A model generated the notes under the pieces. It searched no databases. It had not been told where the DNA came from and saw only the letters and a program-made list of their open reading frames with translations. Positions 11,566 through 25,700 of a stretch of 60,000 nucleotides of DNA are shown here, in pieces. The DNA comes from Membranipora membranacea (lineage: Eukaryota; Bryozoa; Gymnolaemata; Cheilostomatida; Membraniporidae). The stretch's first letter is position 1. Every line of letters starts with the position of its first letter. The translations under genes were made by a program, and so were the position numbers. Location of the stretch: NCBI GenBank assembly GCA_914767715.1, contig OU612065.1:18354001-18414000 (forward strand), in the 5' to 3' direction.

Positions 11566-11766
11566 GTTACTGATAAACCACCCAAGAATTTGTTTTTAGA
11601 GCTTTATGAGCATTAGTCTGACAAATGAAGCTGAAATGTAAAATAATTAAGACTTAATGTTCTAAAGAATACTCAGCTAATGTCATTGAGTAATAGCACA
11701 GACCATAGAAATATTTACAGTCTTTGGTGATAGAACTACGCGTGAGGACGGAAGCTTTGGTGGCTT
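11566..11766 (+). repeat. Dispersed repeat, copy B
   Basis: Second copy of the repeat at 10472-10668, about 1.1 kb downstream. No terminal inverted repeats or target duplications were seen. Confidence 0.6.
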
Positions 11767-12382
11767 ACTATTTGCAAGTTTTTATACCCCCTTTGGGGGG
11801 CTTTCATGTTATCAAGGAATATTTTAGTTACTAAATATTGTGTTTCACAATATCTACGAACATAGTAGCACTGATAATGACAACGATGAACAAAGAGTTT
11901 GAAGTGAACATTAACTCAATTTGCGAAGCGGTATTCTGTTTTCATTCGGTTTTTTGGCCAAATTATGGTAAAGTTTTTGCTCCAGCATGTCTGCAGGGCT
12001 TCCACCATTGAACACAACCTATTCTAACAGGATAATGGGTTCTATTATATTTATTGTTTGAATGTATTGTAGACTTGCATAGATATGAGAGATATTAAAA
12101 AATACAGAATTAAATCAAAATCAATATGACCATTTTTATTCCTATGCTAAATAAAGAAAACGCTCAAAACAATTAAAATCAATTAAACAGCGGAAAGCAG
12201 GTAGTTTGTCACTTACAAAGCTCCCTTGTTTTGTATCTATCAAACATCAGCTAAGTATAAAAAATGTTAAAGGCCAGTACCATTTAGCATTTTCAATGAG
12301 ATATATAGAAGATTGGATTGTTGTCCTGATTCTGCAGATTATATCCGCAGTACTCTGGTTATGGCTTTTGTTAAAACACTAG

Positions 12383-12456
12383 AGGAGATAACTATAATCA
12401 GGAGAGATAACTACTATCAGGGGAGATAACTAACAACAGGGGAGACAACTAACACC
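12383..12456. repeat. 19-bp tandem repeat, almost four units
   Basis: Units begin at 12383, 12402, 12421 and 12440, with the core gagataacta. The last unit is shortened. Confidence 0.85.
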
Positions 12457-12554
12457 TTCTTCTCCCTCTGAATACTCTACATTTCTTTCCTCTCCTTCTG
12501 ATAAATCTGTTGTTTCTTTTTCTATTTCTGTTTCTTCTGTTGTTTCTAAATCTT

Positions 12555-12581
12555 GGTCTGACTGGTCTGACTGGTCTGACT
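12555..12581. repeat. 9-bp tandem repeat, three units
   Basis: Three perfect copies of ggtctgact. Confidence 0.9.
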
Positions 12582-12960
12582 GGATTTGGTTTTGCTCCCT
12601 TACCCTTTAGGTTGGTACATGAGAGTTGGGCTATGTCTGTGCAAACCTGAATGTTAGTATCTCCTTTCCTGACAGGTGCAGTAAACCTGTAAGATAACAG
12701 TCATGTTGTGTGATTTCTCAAGAATAAAATTTTGCAGGGCACAAGAGTTATTTCCTTGCCCGGCTGACTACAAGGTTGAGATGAGAGCGTGGTAGTGTTT
12801 CTCTCTTTAGGTTCTTTTTGATGTCATTACATTTTTGTGACCGAAATGTTATACCAGGGCGCTCCATCCATTTTTATCAGCATCAATTATCATTAGGAAG
12901 TATCACTCAAGTATATTTCATGGGTGTTGTTAGTCCTATACCATTATCCATTCAAAAGTA

Positions 12961-15900
12961 CTAGATTTGCATATTTGAGGAAGCAAGGTTTAAGTGGAAG
13001 GATTCAGAGAAGACGATAATGGTGACAGATTCAAGATGTAGTTTCCACCTAGACAAGTTATGAGAACAAAATTTGTTGGGGAAGTTAAGCAGGTACAAGT
13101 TACGGATCATATTTGAATTCATCTCGCTTCTAATTCTAATTCTACCAAAATTTAAACCCTGTCTCACAAACCTTGTTAGTATTCTGCCGTTGAGAGGCTG
13201 AGGAGATCTGAAGTAATCTCCCCCTACTGCTGCAGGATTTCCCAATCTGATAACATCCATCTAATAACAAACAATGAGATATATATGTTCATTTTGTGAC
13301 AAAATAACATTGGATCTAATTGTAATCATGTTAAATCTTTCCTCGCTGTCTATCCGTGTTTTATTCAAACAAGAATGTTAGTGAGAGTTATTAAGAGCAA
13401 GATTCCCGCATACCTGAGAGCGCGAAATCCCGATGGGCTTAGTAAATACAGTCCACTGTACCACTTCGTTACAGGATGGAGTTGTCAGTCCTCCAAAATA
13501 TCTGAAGAAGTCTCCTTGCATCTCTTTTTCGACCATGTTCAGCAAATTGCCACCATTAAAAAGTTCCACTACAACATGAGTAGAATACACTTATTTGATG
13601 TAGTTGAATATTTCTATTGGGTTTATAAGTGGAAAATAGGGAGATTTTTTAATCTTCGTTGATGCCTAACAGGGCAAGTTAACAATGCTCTTAGTTCAGG
13701 AATTGCAGGTGAGATCAACTCAATCTCTTTTTTAACATAATTCATCAGATCTCAACGGAATTTTATAACAATACATTGTGGGATACTCCTTGATATGGCC
13801 TTTCAGAAGCAGCACTCACCCTCATGCGAAGGAGGATCTTTGCGAAGTTGATCTCTGACAGCAATGACGGCATCAATAAAAGTCTTCAAGTTAGGGTTGT
13901 CATGATTTTGCAGCTAAAATGGAAAAATAGGAGACTGTGAATAACTCAGTCAGTTCTCATAGCATCAATTTTTATAGCAGCATGACAGGGCAATAATGAA
14001 CTGTATATGACAGACGCAGGGCAAGAGTGCACAGGATCACCAAAGAGTAGCAAGGAAGATTTACATACATCGTAAATGCAAACAATGTCTTTGAAATTCT
14101 GCAAAAGACTAACAGTAAAATTATGATAGGTTAGATACCCACATAACAGGCATACTATTTTTGCCGGAGAATTCAGCATATAGGGGTATTTAGCAAGCTT
14201 CTAAGATAAGATAATCTATAGCTAGGCCTTTGCCAAACAGAACCTTGCTTACCTGGAAAAAGAAACCAAGTACTGCCAGAGCATCGCTGTCATCACTACC
14301 CACAGCTGCGCCAGCATCTGGAAAATCGCTTCTTATATGGACGAAATGAATCTGCAAAAAACATCAGAGTATCTATAAATACACATACTTCGCAGTTCAT
14401 AGTCAAATGGTTACAAACAAAATATCCATTGACTGGTATGCTACGAAAATCAATTATACAGAATATCACACCTTGAGTTAATATTATCCGACTTGTCATG
14501 GGAACTTTGGAAATAATACAAAAACAATATGAGACTTTCATGATTTCTACAGACAACAATGGTCCTTCTGGCTGTCTGAGCACTCAAGCTTCAGATGCTG
14601 GTTGGCAATCTAAGTCTAACGCTGAACAATGAGGTAAGTATCTATGCAAACTCATGACAATCACAACATAGTTACTTCAATAGTCACAAGGCAAGCACGG
14701 CACACCACTCACATCAATCACAGAAAAAAGTTTTGCTAAGTTTATTATGATGGGTGGTCTCTTTAGGTTGAACAACTTGAAATACCTCCATAGGGAATTT
14801 TTGACCAGACATTGTGTGCTCGCTGCCCTTGGAGTTATCTGCTCCCCAGTGAATGTGAAATTGTAGCAAATTATATACATCAGTTAAGCCTCCACCGCTG
14901 GCCACTAAAGTCTGTCCTGGCCTCAATGACCACTTTACTGTAAACAAATGAAGTTACATAATATCGCAGTCTCACCTTTCTAGAGTCATATATTCCTCTA
15001 TCACAAACGGAAAAACAATGTGGCCATTTACCAAGTTTCATCTTAAACTTACCTGGAATGCAACACAATTTTAGTTCATAATTCCATAAAATCATCCTTG
15101 CTGGTTTGAGGAAAAGGACATGATAAATTTTTATGACTTTAATCAGACCGATTCTGGTAAATCACTTGTTTCATTAATATCTTTTTGGCAAAAACAAACA
15201 TGCAGAGGGTGTTAATTAAACGGATGTCGAATCATGTGGATCATGACCAATTAGAGATTTATTTCAATAACTATCTATTTTTGTGATTCAGTCATAAATG
15301 ATTAATTTGCATACTTGCGAATTCTTCATCTTCCACAGAGTAAATGCTCGACTTATCCCACCCTGTCAGCTTCCATTCCGGTGCAGGTACTGATACTGCT
15401 GTCACTAGGTTAACTGGGGAATTCATAAGTCCGCCACAGGTAGGGAAGTTTGTCGCCCAGGCTCCGGGTCCTAGACAAAAATGTGCAAAATAAGTTTGTG
15501 AAGTTGAGAAGCAGACGGTTAAGAGTAGAGTTCAATTAATTAATATACAGCCAACAGCATCTGTCCGTAAGTTCAATTTATTCTGTTAAGATCAGATAAA
15601 TCTATAATATAAAACCTCACCAAAGGCATTAAACGATGCTGACATTGTACTGCTGCTATGAAATCAAAACAACTCCAAAGATTTATGGCGGTTTTGAGCC
15701 TTAAAATACATCCAAAGGTCATGAACACGCAAATGTAGTGAATACTTGGACTTACCTTTAGCTAGATCACTAAGATCGTAATTCCATTCTATAATAGAAA
15801 AGAAAAGATATTGGTGAAAACAATTAGATATCACACACCCGCCATACAGCAGGCTCGTCACCTACACATTTCTGATCTGAGTGACTTTCGTGCAGGTTCT

Positions 15901-16198
15901 CAGGAAACTCTTTTCCGTTTCATTATACTTTCTTAATTAATTAATATATAAAAACAGTAAATAGCATATTTCATTTATTTATTTTTCTTTCATTGGCATC
16001 AATATTGTTCCAGAGAATTTTCTGTTTGAATGTGCCATATTAAGGAAAGGAAAGAGATATGATTTTCTTCTTGGGCACTGAAACCCTCGAAACATAAATA
16101 GAAGAGAGGGTTTTGGCGTTGTAAAACTTACCATCGGAGCTGATAACAACAGTAACCGCGCAATATGCTGCAAACGTAACTAGTGTCACAAGTCTCAT
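12961..16198 (-). CDS. Secreted alpha-carbonic anhydrase
   Basis: Exons, read on the minus strand: 16198-16132, 15788-15756, 15470-15315, 15052-15032 (uncertain), 14937-14786, 14351-14253, 13913-13820, 13568-13414, 13260-12961; 358 aa. The enzyme hydrates CO2 to bicarbonate and a proton. Residues 1-20 form a signal peptide (MRLVTLVTFAAYCAVTVVIS). Zinc ligands are present: H120 and H122 in QFHIHWG, and H145 in IHFVH. E132 (GSEH) and T236 (LTTPS) complete the catalytic gatekeeping pair. The family ending appears as SPQPLNGR, followed by a unique tail of about 70 residues. The proton-shuttle NNGH block is not in the in-frame model. A matching NGH is readable one frame off at about 15027, so exon 4 is unresolved. 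The gene is oriented away from the cotransporter. Confidence 0.88.
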
Positions 16199-16999
16199 GA
16201 TTGCAGTAATTCTGAACGCAGTTAAGCACACTAATTGAGGTGTTCCCTTGACACTGATCTCTTAAACTCTGATGATATCAACCTATGTATTTTATATTTA
16301 TACTATTGACCCAAATAATAAATTACACACACCATCCAAGCCTTTAATGGAGAGGTAAGTGATAAATGGTCTCTAGGTGTGCAGAGTTATATCGCCATGA
16401 GCTAGATATTTATCTGGATGATTTAGTTTGCCATCTATTTCACATATGTTTCAATATACCATCAGACAAATTTGTTGGCAGGTGATTATGATCTCATTTT
16501 CACAGGCATCGTTGGGTCATCTGACAGCTATAGAAGAAAGGATATTGGTTGTGAGCATGTTACTCAGTCTCTTTCATTGTGTACTGACCTCAGCTTGAGG
16601 CCTACAGAAACTACAATTGGCCATAATTTAGATGATAAGGATAGTTTTTTCTACTTTTAATTTTCAACTACCATGGAACATTTTGAGCACTTTGAATATA
16701 TGTTGGTCACGTATATGTTACTATTCCTATTCCAGTACTAATTTTACGACTGTTTATTACATCTAGTTTAGATATTTTGTAGATTGGTGGGTACATCGGC
16801 AGGAGGAAGAAGTCATTGATCCCAAACTTATGCTAAATGTGGTAAGGTATGTGCAATTGGCGGGCTGCTCGTGATCAAATAAGTTATTCTTAACCAAAAG
16901 AAGATCAGATATATAGTTGGCGATGGAAATTAATAGGAGGTTTATAAATAGAGAGATGGTTGTAATAGGTTACAGTGGAATATAGGTCTGTCAGGGTTT

Positions 17000-17560
17000 C
17001 TGTGCCAAGTAGTTTTTTGACACTTTGTGATATAAATGTGCCAAAAAGCCAATAAATTGCAGCTGGCTTTCAGTACAGAACTGTAAAAACTTTTTGCAGA
17101 AAGAGTAGGAGCTCAAGCCAAATGAGAAATTCATGATTGCAACATTATTGACTCCAGAAAAATCCTTGCCAATATAAAACAACTTTTCCTAAGGAGAAAA
17201 TAATATTGCCACTACATTCTTCCAAAATGCTATGTTATGCGTAGTGGGCACTGGTTGTTGAGAGTTTTCAGACCTATCATTATTAGTGTTTGGTCCTGCG
17301 CACTGGCGAGCTGAGGGCAGTAGCTCAAGCCGAATGAGCAAATTCATGTTTATCCTGGAAAGATCCTTGCCATTCAATATCATATTTCCTTACGACTAAA
17401 ACAAATTTGCCACCATATTCCTCCGAAACGCAATGTTATGCAGAGTTGGCACCGGTTATAGAGAAAGTTCAATTCCATCAGTGGAGTTATCAGCACAGAA
17501 TCTATCCAGGTGTGACAATGACCTATGACCTCATGGCCGAGTGAGATGTTTGGGATATCC
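17000..17560. repeat. Diverged tandem repeat, period about 200-211 bases
   Basis: agctcaagcc followed by aatgag recurs at 17111 and 17322. The blocks at 17205 and 17407 (ttgccac-a-attc-tcc-aa) match as well. About two and a half units are visible. Confidence 0.65.
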
Positions 17561-18337
17561 ATTATCAAAAATAGGTATGGGTACACTGAAGAGTTGGCAA
17601 AATATCTATTCAATCAGCTATTGTTGATTTTTAACAACAACAGTATCACAAGACATGATAATTGCAGTTCCTCGCTGCTGGCAGGGTGTAGCATTTCACC
17701 AGCAGAACCCATTCATTATTGTTATCACTCTTACCATCATGTGGTAACGCACACACATAAGCTATCTACTTTTTTCCCTGGATTCAGAGTATTTCCGCAA
17801 CCAAATAAACACCCAGCCGACTTAGTTAGATTCCCGAAAGCGCAGGATCAACAATTTTTGGTAATGAAGAACATTTTTCTGTGGATGCATAAACTGGTTG
17901 CTCCATTAGCCACATTTGATGAAGACGTCAGTTGACGCAGGAGAACTTTTATCGAGGATCATGTGAAAGATAAGAATCTTGTTAAAACGTCATCTCATTT
18001 CATTTCCATATCTGTTGTCTAGGCTGACATAACAGTCTAACATAACACACATAGAAATTCAGGGGAGGACAGTCATATTGGCATCCAAATCAACAGTTGT
18101 CCCATATAGACACTGATAGAAGTCTGGGCAAAAGTAATGAGTGCCAGTTCTATACCCCAAACGTATCTAAAATGCAGAAACATGGAAAAAGACTGAACAT
18201 AACTGAGTGCTCAATGTCATCAGGTAGTTATAATACGTACCAATAAATTCCTGTGGGGCAAACTGTTGATGAAACCCATCTGTTTTTGTGTGCACGTGCA
18301 CATCATTTCTAAAACTAACATAAAGTCAATGTAAAAC

Positions 18338-18847
18338 AGACAGTTTTCTGAGAACTGATTTAGGCCTCAATTCGGATTTGTCCTCTCTCCAGCTTGGTAC
18401 TTTTAACCCACGCCGCATAGGAAAAACGTGCTGAAAAGAGGGTTATCTTGAAAACCGCTTATAATAGGATAAAAATTATTTTTGATTCAGAATATGCAAC
18501 CTTGAAAACTCATATGGACATAGTTTGGTAAATAATTTTAGTAATTGGATAGTCAATAATAGCATTTTCTGCCTGTTTTGCGGTCAATTTGGCAGAATTT
18601 TTCATGAGTTTCGTCACAAAAATAAAGATGTATGAACATTCAAGCCTCCAATTATTTGGAAACCCTGTCTCACAGGGTTTTCAATGGTGCAGACTCTGAA
18701 TCAAAGATCATTTTTATCCTATCATAAGCGGTTTTCAAGATAACCCACTTTCAGCAGGTTTTTCCTATGCGGCGTGGGTTAAAAGTACCAAATTGGAGAG
18801 AGGACAACTTCGAATTGAGGCATAAATAAGAGCTCAGAAAACTGTCT
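18338..18847. mobile_element. Foldback element with ~170-base inverted arms
   Basis: The arms 18338-18511 and 18677-18847 are reverse complements at roughly 85-90 percent by eye, both ending in agacagttttctgag. The spacer holds a small hairpin (aaccctgt-ctc-acagggtt). No target-site duplication is evident and there is no coding capacity, so this is probably a non-autonomous foldback or MITE. Confidence 0.75.
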
Positions 18848-19706
18848 ATTCTTGGAACACGGCCAAGGACACTAATTGATTTCAAATAAACACTAACAAT
18901 TTGTCTGACTGCTATTTGCGGAGATAGTGATGACATTCCATAGGTTTCGTTTGCAAATCACTCACTGCTTGATAGAATTATATTTTTATATTTATCAATT
19001 CATCAATCAATTTTTTCGAGTGGGTAACTTGGGAGCAAATTTGATTTATTGACATGGCTTTGAACAACAAAGATGAAGACATTTTCTCAGCCTTGTTGGC
19101 AATGTCAACCACTGCAGTAGGGCAAATTTGGCCTCCTTCCATTCCACCCAAGGCAAAGTTTTACTTTAGACACTCCATGTATTGAACGAGGAAATAAAAG
19201 TACCTCCAACTTCAATAAATTTTATATATGAGTTCTGTGGTGATGACAGCAGGAGAGGGTGGGGGGAGTACAGCACCCCTCATCATTTCATACAATGTGG
19301 TCGGATGATTACTACACACCCATATGATATTTCCAATGATATGTTTATTTTAGTTAATCGGATGTGATCAGGTGCAGCTGGCACTATGTAATGTTACACA
19401 ATGTGATCATCACAAACCACCCCTTTCCCAGCCTGCCAACACTACTAGTATAGCAACATAATATGCTCACAGTAAGGATATATATCCTTACTCCATGATA
19501 TGCTGGTAGTAATGTGAAAGTGTTAACACGGCCACAATATCCGCATATGGGTTACAGATATCAATGAAGAATTTAGTTAGTCAGTGAATCGCCATTTGCT
19601 CAACAGCTGGCAGCTTGTCACTGTCCTAAGACAAAGGGAGGTTGTAGGGCAATCCAAACAGGTCATTGTTTGGAAATTACTTGTGATTTTGGGAAAGAAA
19701 CTCAAA

Positions 19707-22700
19707 ATGACAGTTTTGGAAGATTTAGCTGCAAACTCCCAGCTGCATTGGTCAGATTACGTGGTTCTTGTTATCTACTTTCTGGCTGTCATTGCTGTTG
19801 GAATATGGGTGAGTTGTCTGCAGTCATTTTTAAGAATACTATTATGCTAGTAAATATCTCTCCTACCTATGACAGTTGCTACTATCCATTTTAGTAAGAA
19901 AGGCTGGACACGGCTCTCAACTTTGGTATCACGAAATGGAGAAAGGTGATTGCTACAGATCATCATATATCGCTAAATAAAGCTGCTTCTGCTTATATCG
20001 ATATGATCGTCATCAACTCTCTGGTTCAGTCTTCAAATCATAATTTTCATTTTGCAGTCATCCTGTTTGAATCGAGGTTCAGTTGGAGGATATTTCCTAG
20101 CTGGAAGAAACATGAACTGGATATTGGTGAGTTACAAGATAAGATGTGTGTAGTACGGTATTATCAGCTATGTGCTCAAACAGCGCGAGGTTATGGTGTT
20201 CCAAAAGTTTCTCAAACTTGTTACACTAGCAGCCGTTTATATCAAGATGAAAGTTATGAAGATGTTGTATATCATTGTTAGATTTTTTGTGTAAACATAA
20301 ACCTGAAAACTTTAGGAAGATATGGTCAATCTGATGCTGAATTTATGTGATTGATTGATTGAAACTTCAACAAATTGCATTGTGGGATATGCATTAACAT
20401 GCCCTATAACGAATCAGTATCTGTAATCTGACTTATGCTTTCTGAAGTTTCACGATTTAGTTTCTCACTTATTCTTGTTTCAGGTTGGAGCGTCACTTTT
20501 TGCGAGTAACATAGGCAGTGGTCATTTTATTGGATTAGCTGGGACAGGTGCTGCTTCTGGTATTGGAATAGCCAGTTTTGAAGTGATGGTAGGTTGACAC
20601 CGTTTTTTACTTATATTGCTGGGCGCATGTTTTGGCAGTGAACAGCCAAAACATTTCATTATATTTTTTTTATTTACTTTAGAGCCACATTGTGCATTAC
20701 TTTAAAATCCGTGTGACATGGTCTACAAGTCTTGATCACATGTCTTGGAATATATAATGTGTGCAGAAGTCCTGGCTTTGGCTTCTTCTGTAATTGTGGA
20801 AGTATCACGCACCGTTTTTTTGGCAACACCTCTATCTAAGTGATAGAAATAAATGAATAAATAAATATCGATATTTAAATCGATCGATTGATTATTTTCC
20901 TTGCTGAACTATAAACCTTGTGTCTAAAATTAGGTTGACCAGCTTCACCAATATGCTCTATTTTTGTAGGCAGTGTATGCACTTTTAATGTTGGGTTGGA
21001 TTTTTGTACCTGTATACATTACGTCTGGTGTGTATACAATGCCAGAGTACATGAAGAAAAGATTCGGCGGTGAGAGAATAAGAGTTTATTTAGCAGTGCT
21101 AGCCCTTCTTCTCTATGTCTTCACCAAAGTTTCGGTATGTCTCCCTGTTAGAAGTCAACCAATTGTATATATCGAAATGATTTATAAGTGTAATCTTCAT
21201 TGAGTTTATTGTGTCCAAAGGGCCGTTTGACAAGGCGAGCTCTATAATTTGTCTGTTAAATAGGCATATCCTGAGGTAGAGGCTAATTCTTGTTTTGAAA
21301 CATATTAGTGGCGAGGTGACACATGTACTAGGGATAAATGTCAGCCAAGTTTGTTCAAAACTGCCTGCACTGTGAGATACTCCCATACTAATGGTACCTC
21401 GCCGGCTAGGCGGGGTGCAGACCAAATTATGGGCAATCTTCATTAATTTTACATACCTACTGCCTGTAGGCAGACCTTTATGCAGGGGCAGTGTTTATGA
21501 AGCAGAGTATGGGCTGGGATATCTGGGGATCTGTCATCGCTCTTCTTGTACTCGCTATGATCTTCACAGTTGCAGGTAAATCTATTCTGACGCCATTGAT
21601 GTCATAGGAAGCAAAGAAACTTCATAGCTTTAAAATTATTTTCAATAAGATTCATTCTAGATGCTCTGAATCACATATCTTGTCTTATCGGTACTCCTCC
21701 CCTAATACAATTATCATATCATAATAACAGCAATCTTAATTTTCAATTTCAGGCGGCCTCAGTGCTGTGATTTGGACAGACTTCATTCAAGTGTTCATCA
21801 TGGTGATAGGAGCCTTTGTCCTCATGGGTCTATGTAAGTGTACTTTTGTATTGGTGTGTAACAGATCTCAATATGGCTCTGTCTCAATGGTACTGTCTCA
21901 GCCGATCTGTTGCTTTATTAGTAGTAGTCATTCCCTATTGTTTTCTGACTCCTTTCACTGGATAGACAACAGTAATTGAAGCATAGATGGATAAAAACTG
22001 GCCATCAGAGTGCACATATTGGAGAATCGGGCACGTCAACTACTTCACCGCAATGGTACTGGGTGTTCGAAAAATCCATAAAGGTCATTATATATTTATT
22101 ATATCAAGTCAATAAAAATGAAAGTACAAATGCAGTACAAAAAATTCCCAATGTTTTTATTCTCTCTTACTGATGATTTATCATCTCACTGGCTTAGGTT
22201 TTGCAAAGATCGGTGGATACACTGGCTTGGAGAGCAAGTTCCTGGATGCACAACCTAACATAACCAGAGAATACTACAACTTGATGAGCCAAGGGGAAAA
22301 TGCTACAGATTACCAGATGAGATATGCGAAATGTGGTAAGAACTGTATCGTTGCAATTCCGCTTGTGTTTCAAATCAGAGAAGAAGTTCTGGGCGTCCGT
22401 TTTTTTGCAGGTCATGTTCTCTATAAATCAGGTTATTGGGGTTTGTGTTTCTATTCATTACAGAAAAAATTACCTGCAGACAAAAGAATGCATCCTGGAC
22501 TGATATTGAATCAGATCGCTGGCAATGCAAAGTTTGTGAGGGGGGCAATGTAAACAAGTGATCGCCATGATTGTTTTAAATTATGGTGAAACATTGATTG
22601 GCTAATGTTATTGTGCAATTTAACTTATACCGTTTGAATTGGGAATTGATAGTTCACTAATCTGTGTCTGTAGGATTATCACCACAGAACTCAATGCATC

Positions 22701-25700
22701 TATTCAGGAGCGCCGACGACCCAAACTTACCGTGGCCTGGTGTGATATTTGGGATATTCATTATCGGAGTTTGGTACTGGTGCACTGATCAGGTTGGTAA
22801 CCAGATAAGCCACATATCCTTAGTCTGTGATATTACTTGCATTACAATATCATCAACAGCACTTTTAATATGTCTGAACAATAAATAATGTTAGAGATAT
22901 ATGATGTAAGTAAGTGAGTAAATTTTAGTCTATTGTCTCCTCTTTATGTGAGAGGATATAATTCCTCCTATCAGTTCAGCCATAGGAATGTTTATTTTGG
23001 AAGTTCCTTAGATCTTGCCGCTTGTGAAAAGTTCTCAATCTGAATTTGGGTTACAGCCTGTGAAAACTTACATCATATGATTGCATAACAGTTTATAACT
23101 CTTGTGAATTTCCCAGGTAATAGTCCAGCGGGCATTGGCTGCCAAGCATCTGTGTCATGCTAAGTCTGGTACAGTATTGGCCGGTACTCTGAAACTGTTA
23201 CCGATGTTTATCATGGTCATTCCTGGTATGATCTCAAGGATATTATACCCGGGTAGGTGCAGTTTTCCAAATTAGAAGTGTAATGCTTCTCAGTAGTATG
23301 TATATGTGGATCAATTATGATTCAAGTTGCCTGCATTAGAAGTTACTCCTCAAGAGCCTTTGGCGGCTGGTCAATAGATTGGGACAAATTGGGAAAGTAG
23401 GCAAGTTAGATCCAACTTAATCTAAACCAATAAATATCCCCAAAATCCAAACCGATCACTGTGGTTAGGACAGAATAATATTTAGTTTCCACCTATTAAC
23501 TCAACCTGTTTCAGAGAAAAATATCTTTCTTTATTAAAGAGCTGGTTGCTTGTGCAGACCCTGATAGTTGTTTGGAGATATGTGGTAATCGAGCTGGTTG
23601 CACTAATACAGCATACCCGCTGCTGGTCGTCAAACTCATGCCTAATGGTGCAAGAGGTATGGTTACATTCTAGATCTGCAGGAGGTGTAACTTTAGTACC
23701 TATAGAACCAAAGTTTCTTTAGTGAAAATAGTACATTGACTACAAATAGTACTTTTTGAACATTGAGTACATATAGTTACTTAGAGTACCCCAAGCACCT
23801 GAAGTAAGTACAGTTAACCAAATTAACTATATTGTACAGTGTGTGAAGCTAATGTTATCTACCTTGTGATATGCTAATGAAATAATATGGAGATGATGAT
23901 GCATTATCTGGACATACATTTGAATTCAAAAGTACTAATAAATTCAATCACAATATGTGTCATGTATCAAGACTTACTAGCAATAATATGACCATAATAG
24001 AACCAATAATAGGACCTGTTGAAACTAAGTTTACTGTATGACTGATTATGGGTTTCATTTTTTCTGTAGGATTGATGTTAGCTGTGATGATGTCTGCTCT
24101 AATGTCATCCTTGACCTCAATCTTTAATAGCAGCTCCACTATTTTCACAATGGACATCTGGAGAAGGATTAGAAGAAATGCATCAGACATGGAACTCATG
24201 ATTGTTGGCAGGTACGGTGAAAATTTGTCAACTTTTATATATGCGTGTCACATACTATGTTATTTTGAACACAAATTAATACAGAGTGCAACACAAGCCA
24301 TCAAAAATTTCGCACTGCACAATATATGAAATACTTTGAGTGCAAAGATGTGGATTGGCGCCATTATTTTGTTACAAACAGCGAATTTTTGCTTTCACCA
24401 TGACAAAGGAAAGGGCATATTTAAATGAGAATGATTACAAATATTTAAGATAACTTTAGGCGTTAGAAACAGTTTGTTTGTTATCGGTGTTCGCGTTTGG
24501 AAGTTGTTCCCACCCACATCTATATGAGGACAATTATAAGTAACATTGATTTAACATTATAGGGTATTTGTCATAGGGACAGTAGCTGTCAGCATAGCAT
24601 GGATACCAATCATACAGAATATAGCTGAGTTATTTCACTATATACAGAGTATACAATCATTCCTATCTCCTCCGATATGTGCTGTCTATCTACTAGCTAT
24701 CCTGTGGAGAAGAATCAACGAACATGTGAGCATGTGTTATTTTGATATCGGAAAATGAATACGTTTGCCTATTGGGACTAAAACTGGGAGTTGAGATTGG
24801 ACCTATGATTGAACTTAAGATCAAAGTTTATATGGGACTTGAGTTGGGAGTTCAGACAGATATTGAGACAGAACTTGAGACAGGACATTAAATTGCATGT
24901 GGGAACACTTTCAAGAATAATGAAATTCTATTTGCAAGTTCGACAATATTTTGCCAACTGATTTTTTTTCTGAATAGTTGTAACTCTTTGCAGGGAGCAT
25001 TCTGGGGTCTGATTATCGGGCTTGTTGTCGGGTTGATCAGATTCATCTGGGAGTTCAGTTATGGACCTGCCCCACCCTGTGGTGATGAAGATAACAGACA
25101 CTCATTCATAGCTAATCTGCACTATATGCATTTTGGAGTCATGCTCTTTGGCTTAGTCTGTATTGTCACGGTGGTCATCAGTCTATGCACCAAACCCATC
25201 GACAACAAATATGTAAGTCACCATGAATTAAGAGCTTCAACGATCTGTAAAGAATCATTGTATCAAGTATAAAATTATAATAATTCAAGGACTATATTAT
25301 TGAACATTGAACTTTTTATCTAATCAGGGAGCATCCCGTTCATGTTTAGGAAACGAAAGCTTGACAGCTTATCAGTGGCATGCTAGATGTGTTACATAAA
25401 CATTGGCAGGCCGTTTGTAATGTTATTTATGATTTCCACGCTATTACCAAATTGACGGTTTTCTTCAAAAACTCTCAAACTTCTCAGACTATACTATCTT
25501 TGATTAGCTGAGACTATACTATCTTTGATTAGCTGAAGAGACTTACTTTTGGGTCTCGGTTTGAAGAAGGTGACCGAGCTGATATAAATGCTACTTCTGA
25601 CATGAGATCAACAAAGGCTGACACTAGTATAGCTTTGGACAGGATTAAAACTAGTGATAGGAAGCATGAAGGCGATGCTGAGACAGGTATGTTTCAAATG

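Larger units (their letters stand above)
9960..12960. other. Repeat-bearing spacer downstream of the carbonic anhydrase
   Basis: No coding exon recognised. It holds a diverged direct repeat pair, a small perfect hairpin and two short tandem repeats, which are listed separately. Confidence 0.4.
16199..19706. other. Head-to-head spacer between carbonic anhydrase and cotransporter
   Basis: It should contain both promoters, but I saw no convincing core element. It carries a ~210-base tandem repeat and a foldback, listed separately. A 136-residue frame at 17525-17935 overlaps the repeat and was not called. Confidence 0.4.

Noticed and set aside
13375-13662. A 95-residue plus-strand frame
   Set aside because: It is antisense to the carbonic anhydrase exon carrying the LTTPS active-site motif.
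17525-17935. A 136-residue plus-strand frame
   Set aside because: It overlaps the end of the ~210-base tandem repeat, has no recognisable domain, and its composition looks random.
19584-19706. An N-terminal extension of the sugar cotransporter
   Set aside because: An in-frame ATG exists at 19584, but the added residues are unlike the family and the ATG at 19707 gives the usual N-terminus.
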